A DNA stretch of 64,000 nt, taken from the NCBI RefSeq assembly GCF_900099905.1, contig NZ_FNEE01000002.1:1-64000 (forward strand), in the 5' to 3' direction. This DNA comes from Mesorhizobium muleiense. Its GTDB lineage: Bacteria > Pseudomonadota > Alphaproteobacteria > Rhizobiales > Rhizobiaceae. Below are positions 25,786 through 33,848 of this stretch, in pieces. Within the stretch, counting starts at the first letter, position 1; every line of letters starts with the position of its first letter. A program made the translations under genes and the position numbers. Below the pieces are notes generated by a model. It did no database searches and had not been told where the DNA came from. It saw nothing but the letters and a program-made list of their open reading frames with translations.

Positions 25786-27060
25786 TCAGCGCAGCGATCT
25801 GAAAGCTGCACGGACCTCCTGGGTGAAGATTTCCGGCTGTTCCCAGGCCGCGAAATGCCCGCCGGTCTTGGCCTCACGGAAATAGATGAGGTTGTGGTAG
25901 CAGCGCTCGGCCCAGCTTCGCGGCGCGCAGTAGATTTCGCCGGGGAATACCGTCACGGCGACCGGAAGATCGGCAATGTCCACGGCATTGAAATTGTTGG
26001 AGTGGTCTTCCCAGTAGATCTGCGCCGCGGAGGTTCCGGATTCAGTGAGCCAGTAGAGCGAGATGTCGTCGAGCATCTCGTGCTTGGTCAGAACCCGCTC
26101 GGGGTCGCCACCGCTATAGGTCCACTGCGCGAATTTCTCGTAGATCCACGCCGCCAGGCCGACCGGCGAATCCACCAGGGAGTAGCCGATGGTCTGCGGC
26201 CGCGTCACCATCATGGCCGCATAACCGGAGCTGTCCTTGTAGAAGGCGTCTAGCGCCTCGAACGCCGCTCTTTCCTTCTCGCTCAGTCCGCTCGGCGCCG
26301 GCCCGCCGGCCGCCAGCACTGATGCAATTTCCGGCGGCACGGTCCCCGGCATGTTGACGTGTATGCCAATGAGCCCAGGCACCTTCTGCAGCGCCATGCG
26401 ATGGGAGATGACCGAACCGCAGTCGCCACCCTGCGAGACGTAGCGGTCGTAACCCAGCCGCCTCATCAGCACGCCCCAGGCACGGCCGATATGGTCTGAG
26501 CCCCAGCCAGCCTCCGTCGGTTTCCCGGAGAAGCCGAAGCCAGGTATCGACGGCACGACGAGATGGAATGCGTCTTCCGCGGCGCCGCCATGGGCCGTGG
26601 GATCTGTCAGCGGACCGACGACCTTCATGAATTCCAAGATCGAGCCGGGCCAGCCATGCGTCATGATCATCGGCATAGCATTCTCATGGCGGGACCGGAC
26701 CTGGATGAAGTGGATAGCGAGGCCGTCGATTTCGGTGACGAACATAGGCAGAGCGTTGAGCTTCGCCTCGACCTTCCGCCAGTTGTAATCGGTCATCCAG
26801 TATCGAAGGAGATCCTGGAGCTTTGCGAGCTGCACGCCTTGGGACTGATCCGTAACTGTTTCCCGCGAGGGCCAGCGCGTCGTTGCCAGACGTCGGCGGA
26901 GATCGACGATTGCCTCCTCCGGAATGCCGGCGCGGAAGGGACGGACGGCTTCACTATCGACGCTCGCGCGCGCCATTGCTGGAAGCAGGCTCAAGGCGCC
27001 TGTGGCCGCTGATGCGGCAAGCAGGCTTCGTCGCGTGAGCGATGGCGATAATGCGGGCAT
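25786..27060 (-). CDS. Tat-exported epoxide hydrolase with EHN domain
   Basis: A 424-residue protein with a Tat signal (LTRRSLLAASAATGALSLLPAMARA). After it comes the epoxide-hydrolase N-terminal domain (FRAGIPEEAIVDLRRRL and KLQDLLRYWMTDYNWRK). The catalytic domain has MIMTHGWPGSILEF, the Asp nucleophile in VSQGGDCGSVISHRMA, and the C-terminal His in KTGGHFAAWEQPEIFTQEV. It belongs to the microsomal/juvenile-hormone epoxide hydrolase group. The start ATG 27060 follows AAGGAG. It is the first gene of the leftward operon and is 199 bp from the divergent 948-residue regulator. Confidence 0.9.
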   Translation of the reverse strand: MPALSPSLTRRSLLAASAATGALSLLPAMARASVDSEAVRPFRAGIPEEAIVDLRRRLATTRWPSRETVTDQSQGVQLAKLQDLLRYWMTDYNWRKVEAKLNALPMFVTEIDGLAIHFIQVRSRHENAMPMIMTHGWPGSILEFMKVVGPLTDPTAHGGAAEDAFHLVVPSIPGFGFSGKPTEAGWGSDHIGRAWGVLMRRLGYDRYVSQGGDCGSVISHRMALQKVPGLIGIHVNMPGTVPPEIASVLAAGGPAPSGLSEKERAAFEALDAFYKDSSGYAAMMVTRPQTIGYSLVDSPVGLAAWIYEKFAQWTYSGGDPERVLTKHEMLDDISLYWLTESGTSAAQIYWEDHSNNFNAVDIADLPVAVTVFPGEIYCAPRSWAERCYHNLIYFREAKTGGHFAAWEQPEIFTQEVRAAFRSLR

Positions 27061-27141
27061 GGTCGTTCTCCTTGGGTCCGTCGGCAGAGAGGTTCTTGCT
27101 GCTTTCGACACATAGAAGGAGATCGCCCGAAGCGCCCGTTA

Positions 27142-27155
27142 TGCATTATGATGCA
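27142..27155. promoter_or_regulatory. Palindrome in the epoxide hydrolase/NB-ARC regulator divergent promoter
   Basis: TGCAT-TATG-ATGCA is a 14-bp inverted repeat in the middle of the 199-bp divergent intergenic region. A second short inverted pair, TGCA-GGCT-TGCA, follows near 27177. They are candidate operator sites for the adjacent winged-helix regulator. Confidence 0.45.
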
Positions 27156-27259
27156 ACGTTAGCGCTCGTCGGCGAATGCAGGCTTGCAGCAAAGCCCCCA
27201 CTTTTGTTCTTCTCATAGGTGAGTGGTCGCCTGCATGAGCCGGCCGCGAAGGGAGTGTC

Positions 27260-30106
27260 ATGACAGGGCCTGCAAGCGACACGATATCATTTGGTCCCTT
27301 TACGCTTGCCGTCCGCGAACGGCTGCTCTTGCGGCAAGGCACCACCGTCGATCTGGGCGGGCGCGCTTTCGATATCCTGGCTACTTTGGCTGCCCGCTCC
27401 AACGAGGTGATCAGCAAGAGGGATTTATTGGCGAACGTCTGGCCCGACGTCACCGTCGAGGAGGGTAGTCTGCGGTTTCACATGGCCAATCTCAGAAAGG
27501 CGTTGGGCGACGGCAAGGACGGCGCGCGCTACATCGCTACCTTGAAGGGCCGGGGCTATTGCTTCGTGGCGCCGGTCTCGCGATCGGGTGGTCGCAACGA
27601 TGCGCGAAGCGAGGCTGCCGCCAGCTACCCGCAGGCCAACCTCCCGAGCCGACTAGCCCGCATGGTTGGGCGTACCGACGACACGGCCGCGCTTTCCGCG
27701 GAGCTGGCGGCCGCGCGCTTCGTCACGATCGTCGGCACGGGTGGGGTCGGCAAGACCACCGTTGCGGTGGCGGCCGGGCATCACGTCGTCGATGCGTTTG
27801 CCGGCGCTGTGCATTTCGTCGATCTTGGCGCGCTGAATGATCCCAACCTGGTTGCGCCGACTGTAGCCTCGATGCTGGGCCTGTCGCTTCAGTCTGACGA
27901 CGCCACGTCCGCTCTCATCACATACCTGGCTGACAAGAGAATCCTCCTGATCCTGGATACCTGCGAGCATGTCATAGACGCGGCAGCAGACCTGGCCGCC
28001 CGTATCTTCGCTACCGCGCCGCAGGCCCACATCCTGGCGACGAGCCGGGAGGCTCTCCAGGTCGAAGGCGAGCACGTCTATAAGCTCGCGCCGCTTGCTT
28101 ACCCGCCGGACGATCTGGAACCCACCGCGGCAGTCGCGCAGGCGTTCCCTGCGACCGAGCTGTTCTTGGAGCGCGCAGCAGCGAGCGGTGCTCGTCTTGA
28201 CCTCGACGATTCGGAAGCGGGGGTCGTGGCGCACATCTGCCGGAAGCTTGATGGCGTACCTCTTGCCATCGAGTTGGCGGCCGGGCGGGTGGCAAGCTAT
28301 GGCCTGCAGACAACCGCGACCCTTCTCGACGAGCGACTCGCCCTCATGTGGCCGGGTCAACGTACAGCACCGCCGCGCCAGAAAACCCTCCAGGCTACAC
28401 TGGACTGGAGCTTCGGGCTGCTGTCGGAGTTTGAGCGCCTGGTGCTTCGCCGGCTTGCCGTGTTCGTCGGGCATTTTTCGATCGAGGCGGCTCTGGCGGT
28501 TATAACGAGCCCCAGTATCGACGAGGCGCTCATCTTCAGCGCCATAGACAGCCTCGTTGCCAAGTCGATGGTTGCGGCAAGGCCGGCTGGCGCAACGATG
28601 CGCTACCGACTGCTCGATACGACGCGGGCTTATGCCCTTCAGTTCGAGGTCCAGGATGCGGAACTCACGGAACTGGCCGCCCGGCACGCGACCTACTGTC
28701 TGCGATGGCTGGAGGATACGGGGAATGAGTGGCCTACGTTGTCGAGCGCGTCGCAACGATCACTGCACCTCGCGGGCCTTGCCAATGTGCGTGGGGCTCT
28801 GGATTGGTGTTTCGGATCCAACGGGGATGCCAGGCTCGGCATTCGTCTTGCCGCCGCCGCTGCTCCGCTTTTCCTGTCGATGTCCTTGCTCACCGAGTGC
28901 CATCGCTGGAGCTCCCGGGCAATTTTCGCTCTCGACGACTCCATGCGCCGCGGACGCGAGGAGATGCACCTTCAGGCGGCCCTTGGAGTTTCCCTGATGT
29001 TCACGCACGGGGGAAGGGACGCAGCGCGCGTGGCGCTGAACAGAAGCTTCTCCATTGCCGAGCAACGCAGCGATGCGCTCGACCAGATTCAGGTTCTCGG
29101 GCCGCTGCAGATGTTCCATTTGCGTACCGGAGATTTCAGGACCGCACTCCGCTACGCGGAGCGTTGCACCGTCATTGCCGACGCGCTGGAAGACTCCGTT
29201 TCCACGACATTGGCGCATTCGTTGATGGGAATATCGCTTCACCTCAATGGAGAACTAGGGCGCGCCCAGACCTCGCTTGCGGCAGCATTGCGATACGGGC
29301 CGCGGGGTCAGACCACGACCAACTATCTCGGCTTCGACGGGAGAATCCTGGCCGGCGCGATCCTGGCAAGAACGCTTTGGCTGCAAGGCCATCCGGATCG
29401 GGCGGTGGAACGCGCACAGCTGACGATCAAGGACGCCGAGATCTTGAACCATCCGCTGACGCTTTCGATCGCTCTTGTCTGGGCCGTTTCCGTGTTCCTT
29501 TGGGTCGGCGATCTCGACCGCGCAGACGAGCATATAGACCGTCTCTTCTTGCGTGCGGAACCCCATTCGCTCGGACCGTATCTGGCGCTAGGACGAGGCT
29601 TCAAGGGAGAACTGGCCATTCGTCGAGGCGATGCGGAGAAGGGAATCGAGAGCCTGCAACGCAGTCTCGCGGAGCTCCACGCAGCACCCTACGAACTGCT
29701 CACCACTCCGCTCAACGTCGCGCTCGTTCAAGGCCTTGCTGCCACGGGCCGGCTCGCGGAGGCCCTCGCACTGCTCGACGACACGATCCTGTCGGTCGAG
29801 GCAAACGGAGATCTCTGCTATATGCCGGAGTTGCTGCGCGTGAAGGGCTGCCTTGTTTTGGCGTCAGTGCAGTCTGGCGCCGACGAGGCTGAAACCTACT
29901 TCAGGCGGTCTCTCGAAATGAGTCAGGATTGGGGCGCGTGGGGGTGGGAGCTGCGCGCCGCGATCGACCTGGCTACCCTTCTGATCGATCGCAGACAACA
30001 CGAAACCGCCCGGGCGCATCTCCAGCCGCGGTTCGAGCGCTTCGTTGAGGGTTTGGATACTGCTGATCTGAAGTCAGCTGCACGTCTGCTCGCGACGCAG
30101 AGTTAG
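27260..30106 (+). CDS. Winged-helix / NB-ARC-like ATPase / TPR transcriptional regulator
   Basis: A 948-residue regulator. Residues ~8-105 are an OmpR/CadC-type winged helix (FGPFTLAVRERLLL, then LLANVWPDVTVEEGSLRFHMANLRKAL and YIATLKGRGYCFVAPV). A STAND-type ATPase follows, with Walker A GTGGVGKTTVA near residue 160, Walker B RILLILDTCEHVID near 230 and a downstream GVPLAIELAAGRVASYG motif. The C-terminal ~450 residues are helical repeats of TPR type. Such proteins oligomerise on signal and nucleotide binding, like MalT and AfsR. It is divergent from the six-gene detoxification-like operon and is its obvious candidate regulator. The ligand is unknown. Confidence 0.9.
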   Translation: MTGPASDTISFGPFTLAVRERLLLRQGTTVDLGGRAFDILATLAARSNEVISKRDLLANVWPDVTVEEGSLRFHMANLRKALGDGKDGARYIATLKGRGYCFVAPVSRSGGRNDARSEAAASYPQANLPSRLARMVGRTDDTAALSAELAAARFVTIVGTGGVGKTTVAVAAGHHVVDAFAGAVHFVDLGALNDPNLVAPTVASMLGLSLQSDDATSALITYLADKRILLILDTCEHVIDAAADLAARIFATAPQAHILATSREALQVEGEHVYKLAPLAYPPDDLEPTAAVAQAFPATELFLERAAASGARLDLDDSEAGVVAHICRKLDGVPLAIELAAGRVASYGLQTTATLLDERLALMWPGQRTAPPRQKTLQATLDWSFGLLSEFERLVLRRLAVFVGHFSIEAALAVITSPSIDEALIFSAIDSLVAKSMVAARPAGATMRYRLLDTTRAYALQFEVQDAELTELAARHATYCLRWLEDTGNEWPTLSSASQRSLHLAGLANVRGALDWCFGSNGDARLGIRLAAAAAPLFLSMSLLTECHRWSSRAIFALDDSMRRGREEMHLQAALGVSLMFTHGGRDAARVALNRSFSIAEQRSDALDQIQVLGPLQMFHLRTGDFRTALRYAERCTVIADALEDSVSTTLAHSLMGISLHLNGELGRAQTSLAAALRYGPRGQTTTNYLGFDGRILAGAILARTLWLQGHPDRAVERAQLTIKDAEILNHPLTLSIALVWAVSVFLWVGDLDRADEHIDRLFLRAEPHSLGPYLALGRGFKGELAIRRGDAEKGIESLQRSLAELHAAPYELLTTPLNVALVQGLAATGRLAEALALLDDTILSVEANGDLCYMPELLRVKGCLVLASVQSGADEAETYFRRSLEMSQDWGAWGWELRAAIDLATLLIDRRQHETARAHLQPRFERFVEGLDTADLKSAARLLATQS

Positions 30107-30364
30107 TCTGGCTCCGCTACGTGAGCCAAGTGTCTGCCAGCTAGACGGTGCGAATAGAAACAAGTCAGAAATGTGCCAAGGGATCGCGACGGACCCCATC
30201 GAGCGGAATGATTGCCTTACCATTGTATTGTGCCATGAGCAGAAAAGCGGTGTTGAGTGACATTGATGATTACGCTTTGAAAAATAGAATGAAATGAGTC
30301 ACATATCATAGAGGCCGGCAATGTCAGTCTGTCCAAATTCAGTGTGGTTAAGAACTATATATAA

Positions 30365-31360
30365 ATGATTGACGAATATAACAAATTTGCCGTTGCGCCG
30401 ATGATGGACTGGACGGACCGGCATTGCCGGTTCCTCCATCGTCAGTTGACGCGCCGGGTCTTGCTCTACACCGAGATGGTCGTCGCCGACGCGGTCATCC
30501 ACGGCGAGCGCGAGCGCTTGCTCGGCTTCGATGCTACGGAACATCCGGTGGCGTTGCAGCTCGGCGGCTCCGATCCGCAGAAGCTTGCCGAGGCGGCCCG
30601 CATCGGCGAAGCGTTCGGCTATGACGAGATCAACGTCAATGTCGGCTGCCCGTCCGACCGCGTCCAGTCGGGTACGTTCGGCGCCTGCCTGATGAAGGCG
30701 CCTGACCTGGTCGCCGATTGTGTCGCGGCGATGAAGGCGTCTGTCGGCATTCCCGTCACCGTCAAATGCCGCATCGGCGTCGACGAGCAGGATCCCGAGC
30801 CGGCGCTCGATGCGCTGGCGGACGGGGTTTTCGCGGCCGGCGCCGACGCGCTGTGGGTGCATGCCCGCAAGGCGTGGCTGGAAGGGCTGAGCCCGAAGGA
30901 AAACCGCGACATCCCGCCGCTCGACTACAACAGGGTGTATCGGCTAAAAACCAAAAAACCAAACAAATTCATCGGCATCAACGGCGGAATTCAATCCCTT
31001 GAAGAGGCGCTTGATCACCTTGATCATGTCGATGGCGCCATGCTCGGCCGCGCCGCCTACCACACGCCGGGCATTCTGGCAGGCGTCGACGCCGCATTTT
31101 ACGGTGACAAACCCAAAACGCTCGATTTCGGCGCGCTGGTCGATGCCATGGCGGATTATGCGGCACGCCATATCGAGCGGGGCGGGCGGCTTGGCCATGT
31201 CACCCGTCACATGGTCGGCCTGTTCCACGGCCTGCCCGGTGCGCGCCGTTACCGGCAGATCCTTTCGACCGATGCGACAAGGCCGGGCGCCGGACCCGAT
31301 GTGCTGAAGGCAGCTTTCGCCGCAGTCGATCTTGGCGGGACGGACGCCGAAGCAGCCTGA
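30365..31360 (+). CDS. dusA: tRNA-dihydrouridine(20/20a) synthase DusA
   Basis: A 331-residue FMN enzyme. It begins NKFAVAPMMDWTDRHCRFLHRQL, has LYTEMVVADAVIHGERERLL, VALQLGGSDPQKLAEAA and NVNVGCPSDRVQSGTFGACLM with the catalytic Cys. Later it has VTVKCRIGVDEQD, WVHARKAWLEGLSPKENRDIPPL and GRAAYHTPGIL. All are DusA marks. It reduces U20/U20a in the tRNA D-loop with NADPH. The start at 30365 follows AT-rich DNA without a clear ribosome binding site. In other bacteria dusA is a target for integrases, but none is present here. Confidence 0.95.
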   Translation: MIDEYNKFAVAPMMDWTDRHCRFLHRQLTRRVLLYTEMVVADAVIHGERERLLGFDATEHPVALQLGGSDPQKLAEAARIGEAFGYDEINVNVGCPSDRVQSGTFGACLMKAPDLVADCVAAMKASVGIPVTVKCRIGVDEQDPEPALDALADGVFAAGADALWVHARKAWLEGLSPKENRDIPPLDYNRVYRLKTKKPNKFIGINGGIQSLEEALDHLDHVDGAMLGRAAYHTPGILAGVDAAFYGDKPKTLDFGALVDAMADYAARHIERGGRLGHVTRHMVGLFHGLPGARRYRQILSTDATRPGAGPDVLKAAFAAVDLGGTDAEAA

Positions 31361-31365
31361 CTGTC

Positions 31366-31673
31366 CAATCGCGCAAGATCATGCGATCGATTGCGCTTGT
31401 TCCAAGTCTTCGATCGCGTGCGACATGGATCGAGCGCGCATCGCATCGCGCTTCGGCGGCACCCGGCCAGTCGAGGCGCGACGACTACATGCCGCTCGAT
31501 GCGTTTTCGACGAGGCGATGGCTCTGTTCAGCCGAGAGCCGACGCCCAAGGAGATATTGGTGGAGCGCGTCGGCGTCCTGCGCCGGGCGGAGCGGGACGG
31601 ACCGTTCGATCGAGCGGTCGAGATGCTCACTGAGCGGCGGCGCAGCGGCCGTTCAATCGCGCAAGATCATGCG
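31366..31673. repeat. Direct repeat of the protease 3' end flanking a 268-bp unexplained segment
   Basis: CAATCGCGCAAGATCATGCG occurs at 31366-31385 and again at 31654-31673. The second copy is the last codons of the aspartic protease gene (minus strand, DRMILRD then TGA). The first copy encodes the same DRMILRD but the stop reads TGG. The DNA between (31386-31653) has open frames on both strands but no protein I recognise. It looks like a partial duplication or an insertion that duplicated its target. Confidence 0.75.
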
Positions 31674-32357
31674 GTCGCCGCGCACGTCGAATCCGGACAA
31701 TGAGCCGATGAAGTTCATGCCGAGCAGGCTCTGGCCGAGCATGCCGGGCGCGGCGATCATGACCGGCATGTCCTTGCGCACGATCCCGCCGATCGCCAAT
31801 TCGTCGGTTCTCACGACGGCGGCGCGCGCCATGCCGTTGGCGGTCGAAACCGGGATGGTGAAATTGAGAGCGGCTGGATTGAAGCCGGCGGCTTGCGCGT
31901 CCTGCGCGGTCAGCACGGTGCTGGTTGCGCCGGTATCGACCACGGCCCGGACCGGCGTGCCGTTGACCATGATTCGTGCTTCGAAATGGCCATTGCCGGC
32001 CTTGTCCAGGGTCACCGTGGCGTGGCCGTCCTCAAGGCCCAACGCCAGCGGACTGCCGGGAACAAGGCCGGCCGTTACCCGGCTGGCGAAATCCTGCAAT
32101 TCATAACGATACTGGTAGCCGGCGATCAGTGCGAGCACGATGACGGCCCAGGCGCCCATGCTGCGGGCCATCGTGCCCAAGGGTCTGCCTGATCTGAGCA
32201 GGCCGGCGGCGATGAGTGCAACCAGTGCGCCAAGCCAGATCAGCCGGCTGAAATCGTAATTCTCGACGCCGAATGTGCTGCCGGCGGAATCATTGAGCAT
32301 GAGCAGGACAACGCCTACCCCGATCAGGATCATCAAAACCCAGAAAACCCGGTTCAT
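31653..32357 (-). CDS. TIGR02281-type membrane-anchored aspartic protease
   Basis: A 234-residue retropepsin-like (clan AA) protease. Three hydrophobic segments lie at the N-terminus: FWVLMILIGVGVVLLML, LIWLGALVALIAAGLL and MGAWAVIVLALIAGYQY. The protease domain follows, with the catalytic motif VRAVVDTGATSTVLTAQDA and a second-half LGQSLLGMNFIGSLSGFDV. Family members are widespread in alphaproteobacteria and of unknown substrate. ATG 32357 is 7 bp after the stop of the DUF1289 gene, so the two form an operon. The last 20 bp are duplicated 288 bp downstream. Confidence 0.88.
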   Translation of the reverse strand: MNRVFWVLMILIGVGVVLLMLNDSAGSTFGVENYDFSRLIWLGALVALIAAGLLRSGRPLGTMARSMGAWAVIVLALIAGYQYRYELQDFASRVTAGLVPGSPLALGLEDGHATVTLDKAGNGHFEARIMVNGTPVRAVVDTGATSTVLTAQDAQAAGFNPAALNFTIPVSTANGMARAAVVRTDELAIGGIVRKDMPVMIAAPGMLGQSLLGMNFIGSLSGFDVRGDRMILRD

Positions 32358-32364
32358 ATGTGGC

Positions 32365-32598
32365 TCACGAGAGAGCGTCGCGTTCGCGCGCGAGGCGGGT
32401 GCGGCGGGTTTCGCGGCGCGGTCTGCGCTCAACCGTTTCCAGCCGGGCCGGCAGCTCGGCCATGACGCTGCGGCGGATTTCAGGGGTCATCTCGATCCAG
32501 GCGCCGATTTCCTCGCGCGTGCGGCCGCAGCCGAAGCAGAAGCCGGTTTTCATATCGATCGAACAGACCAGGACGCATGGGGATTCGATGGCCGTCAT
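32365..32598 (-). CDS. DUF1289 domain-containing small protein
   Basis: A 77-residue protein with four cysteines in the pattern SPCVLVCSIDMKTGFCFGCGRT, followed by EEIGAWIEMTPEIRRSVMAELPARL. This is the DUF1289 signature, a probable small metal-binding (Fe-S or zinc) module of unknown role found across proteobacteria. The C-terminal tail is rich in arginine. Start ATG 32598 with GAGAG upstream. It is co-transcribed with the aspartic protease and divergent from cobT. Confidence 0.9.
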   Translation of the reverse strand: MTAIESPCVLVCSIDMKTGFCFGCGRTREEIGAWIEMTPEIRRSVMAELPARLETVERRPRRETRRTRLARERDALS

Positions 32599-32611
32599 GT
32601 TTATTCTCTCA

Positions 32612-32628
32612 GGATTCCCAAGGAATCC
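32612..32628. promoter_or_regulatory. Inverted repeat between DUF1289 and cobT
   Basis: GGATTCC-CAA-GGAATCC, a perfect 7-bp inverted repeat 13 bp upstream of the DUF1289 start codon in the divergent region. It could be an operator or a small hairpin. No cobalamin riboswitch is recognisable upstream of cobT. Confidence 0.45.
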
Positions 32629-32780
32629 CTTGTCTCGCTTCCACATGGTGTAACGGCAAGGCCAATGCAAGACCTCCGGAATGCGCCGCCGGCAGCCGCG
32701 TTCGCGTCAATGCAGGCAGTTGTGCCGGCCGAGCAAGGCGGCTATGCCGCTCACCAACTCCGGGAACGTTCATCGACGCC

Positions 32781-33776
32781 ATGACCAGCGCGCTGCCCTT
32801 TGACGATTTTCGCAATCTTCTGGCGACCCTGCCGCAGGCCGACGCCGCAGCCGAAGCCCGCGTCCGTGCGCTGTTTGCCACGGCCGACAAACCCAAGGGT
32901 TCGCTCGGCCGCATCGAGGACATCGCGGCTTGGCTGGCCGCCTGGAGCGGCCGCGCGCCGCCGGCAGTGAACCGGCCTCTGGTGGCGATCTTCGCCGGCA
33001 ATCACGGCGTCGCTCGCCACGGCATTTCGCCACGGCCTGTAGCTGCCACGGCGAACGCCGTCGAGCTTTGCGCGGCCGGCGGTGCGGCGATCAACCAGAT
33101 CTGCATCGCCAATAATCTCGGGCTGAAAGTGTTCGATCTTGCGCTGCACATTCCAACCGCCGACATCACCGAGGAGGCGGCACTTGACGAACGCGGCTGT
33201 GCCGCCACCATGGCCTTCGGCATGGAGGCGATCGCCGGCGGCGCCGATCTGCTTTGCCTTGGCGACCTCGGCGTCGGCAATTCCACCGTCGCCGCGGCCT
33301 TGCTTGCCGCACTGTTCGGCGGCAGTGGCGCAGATTGGGTCGGATCCGGATCGGGCGCCGATGCATCGATGCGGGTGCGCAAGGCGGAAGTGGTCGATGC
33401 CGCGCTAGCCTTCCACCGCACAGGTCTCAGGGACCCGCTGGAAGCGTTGCGCCGGGTTGGCGGCCGTGAGTTCGCAGCGATTGCCGGCGCCATTCTCGCC
33501 GCCCGGACGCAGAAGATCCCCGTCCTGCTCGATGGGTTGGTGGCGACAGCCACTGCGGCGGCGCTGCATGCCGCCGACGCCACTGCGCTCGATCATTGCC
33601 TGCTTGCCAGCCTGTCGCCAGAGCCTGCGCATGCGCGGGCCGCCGAGCGGCTCGGCTTGCGCCCGCTACTTGATCTCGGCGTCAGCCACGGCGAGGGAGC
33701 AGGGGCGGCACTTGCGGCCGGCCTGGTCAAAGCCGCTGCGCTCACCGCCTCGGGCATGGCAGCGGCGCTGCATTAA
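32781..33776 (+). CDS. cobT: Nicotinate-nucleotide--dimethylbenzimidazole phosphoribosyltransferase
   Basis: A 331-residue enzyme of the cobalamin lower-ligand pathway. It has DKPKGSLGRIEDIAAWLAAW, VAIFAGNHGVARHGIS, LCLGDLGVGNSTVAAALLAAL and, near the end, LGVSHGEGAGAALA with the catalytic glutamate. It makes alpha-ribazole phosphate from nicotinate mononucleotide and DMB. The start at 32781 is the most conservative; in-frame upstream sequence lacks family resemblance. No other cobalamin genes are in the window. Its stop lies at the left arm of a strong palindrome that serves as terminator. Confidence 0.95.
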   Translation: MTSALPFDDFRNLLATLPQADAAAEARVRALFATADKPKGSLGRIEDIAAWLAAWSGRAPPAVNRPLVAIFAGNHGVARHGISPRPVAATANAVELCAAGGAAINQICIANNLGLKVFDLALHIPTADITEEAALDERGCAATMAFGMEAIAGGADLLCLGDLGVGNSTVAAALLAALFGGSGADWVGSGSGADASMRVRKAEVVDAALAFHRTGLRDPLEALRRVGGREFAAIAGAILAARTQKIPVLLDGLVATATAAALHAADATALDHCLLASLSPEPAHARAAERLGLRPLLDLGVSHGEGAGAALAAGLVKAAALTASGMAAALH

Positions 33777-33843
33777 AGCGCGTCGCGTTCGACCCGCCTC
33801 ATGCGACGCGCTTCAGGTTGTTGTTTTGCGGCGACATGCATTA
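33776..33843. terminator. Rhizobial-type interspersed palindrome acting as a bidirectional terminator
   Basis: AAGCGCGTCGC (33776-33786) pairs perfectly with GCGACGCGCTT (33803-33813), an 11-bp stem with a 16-base loop, followed by a T-rich stretch and TTTTGCGGCGACATGCATTA (33824-33843). It separates cobT from the convergent histidine kinase. Nearly the same 3' motif occurs at 63683-63701, so this is a repeated element, not only a local hairpin. Confidence 0.75.
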
Positions 33844-33848
33844 AGCGT

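Noticed and set aside
32599..32780. Cobalamin riboswitch upstream of cobT
   Set aside because: No B12-box-like core or conserved stem arrangement is visible in the 180-bp leader; only a short inverted repeat.
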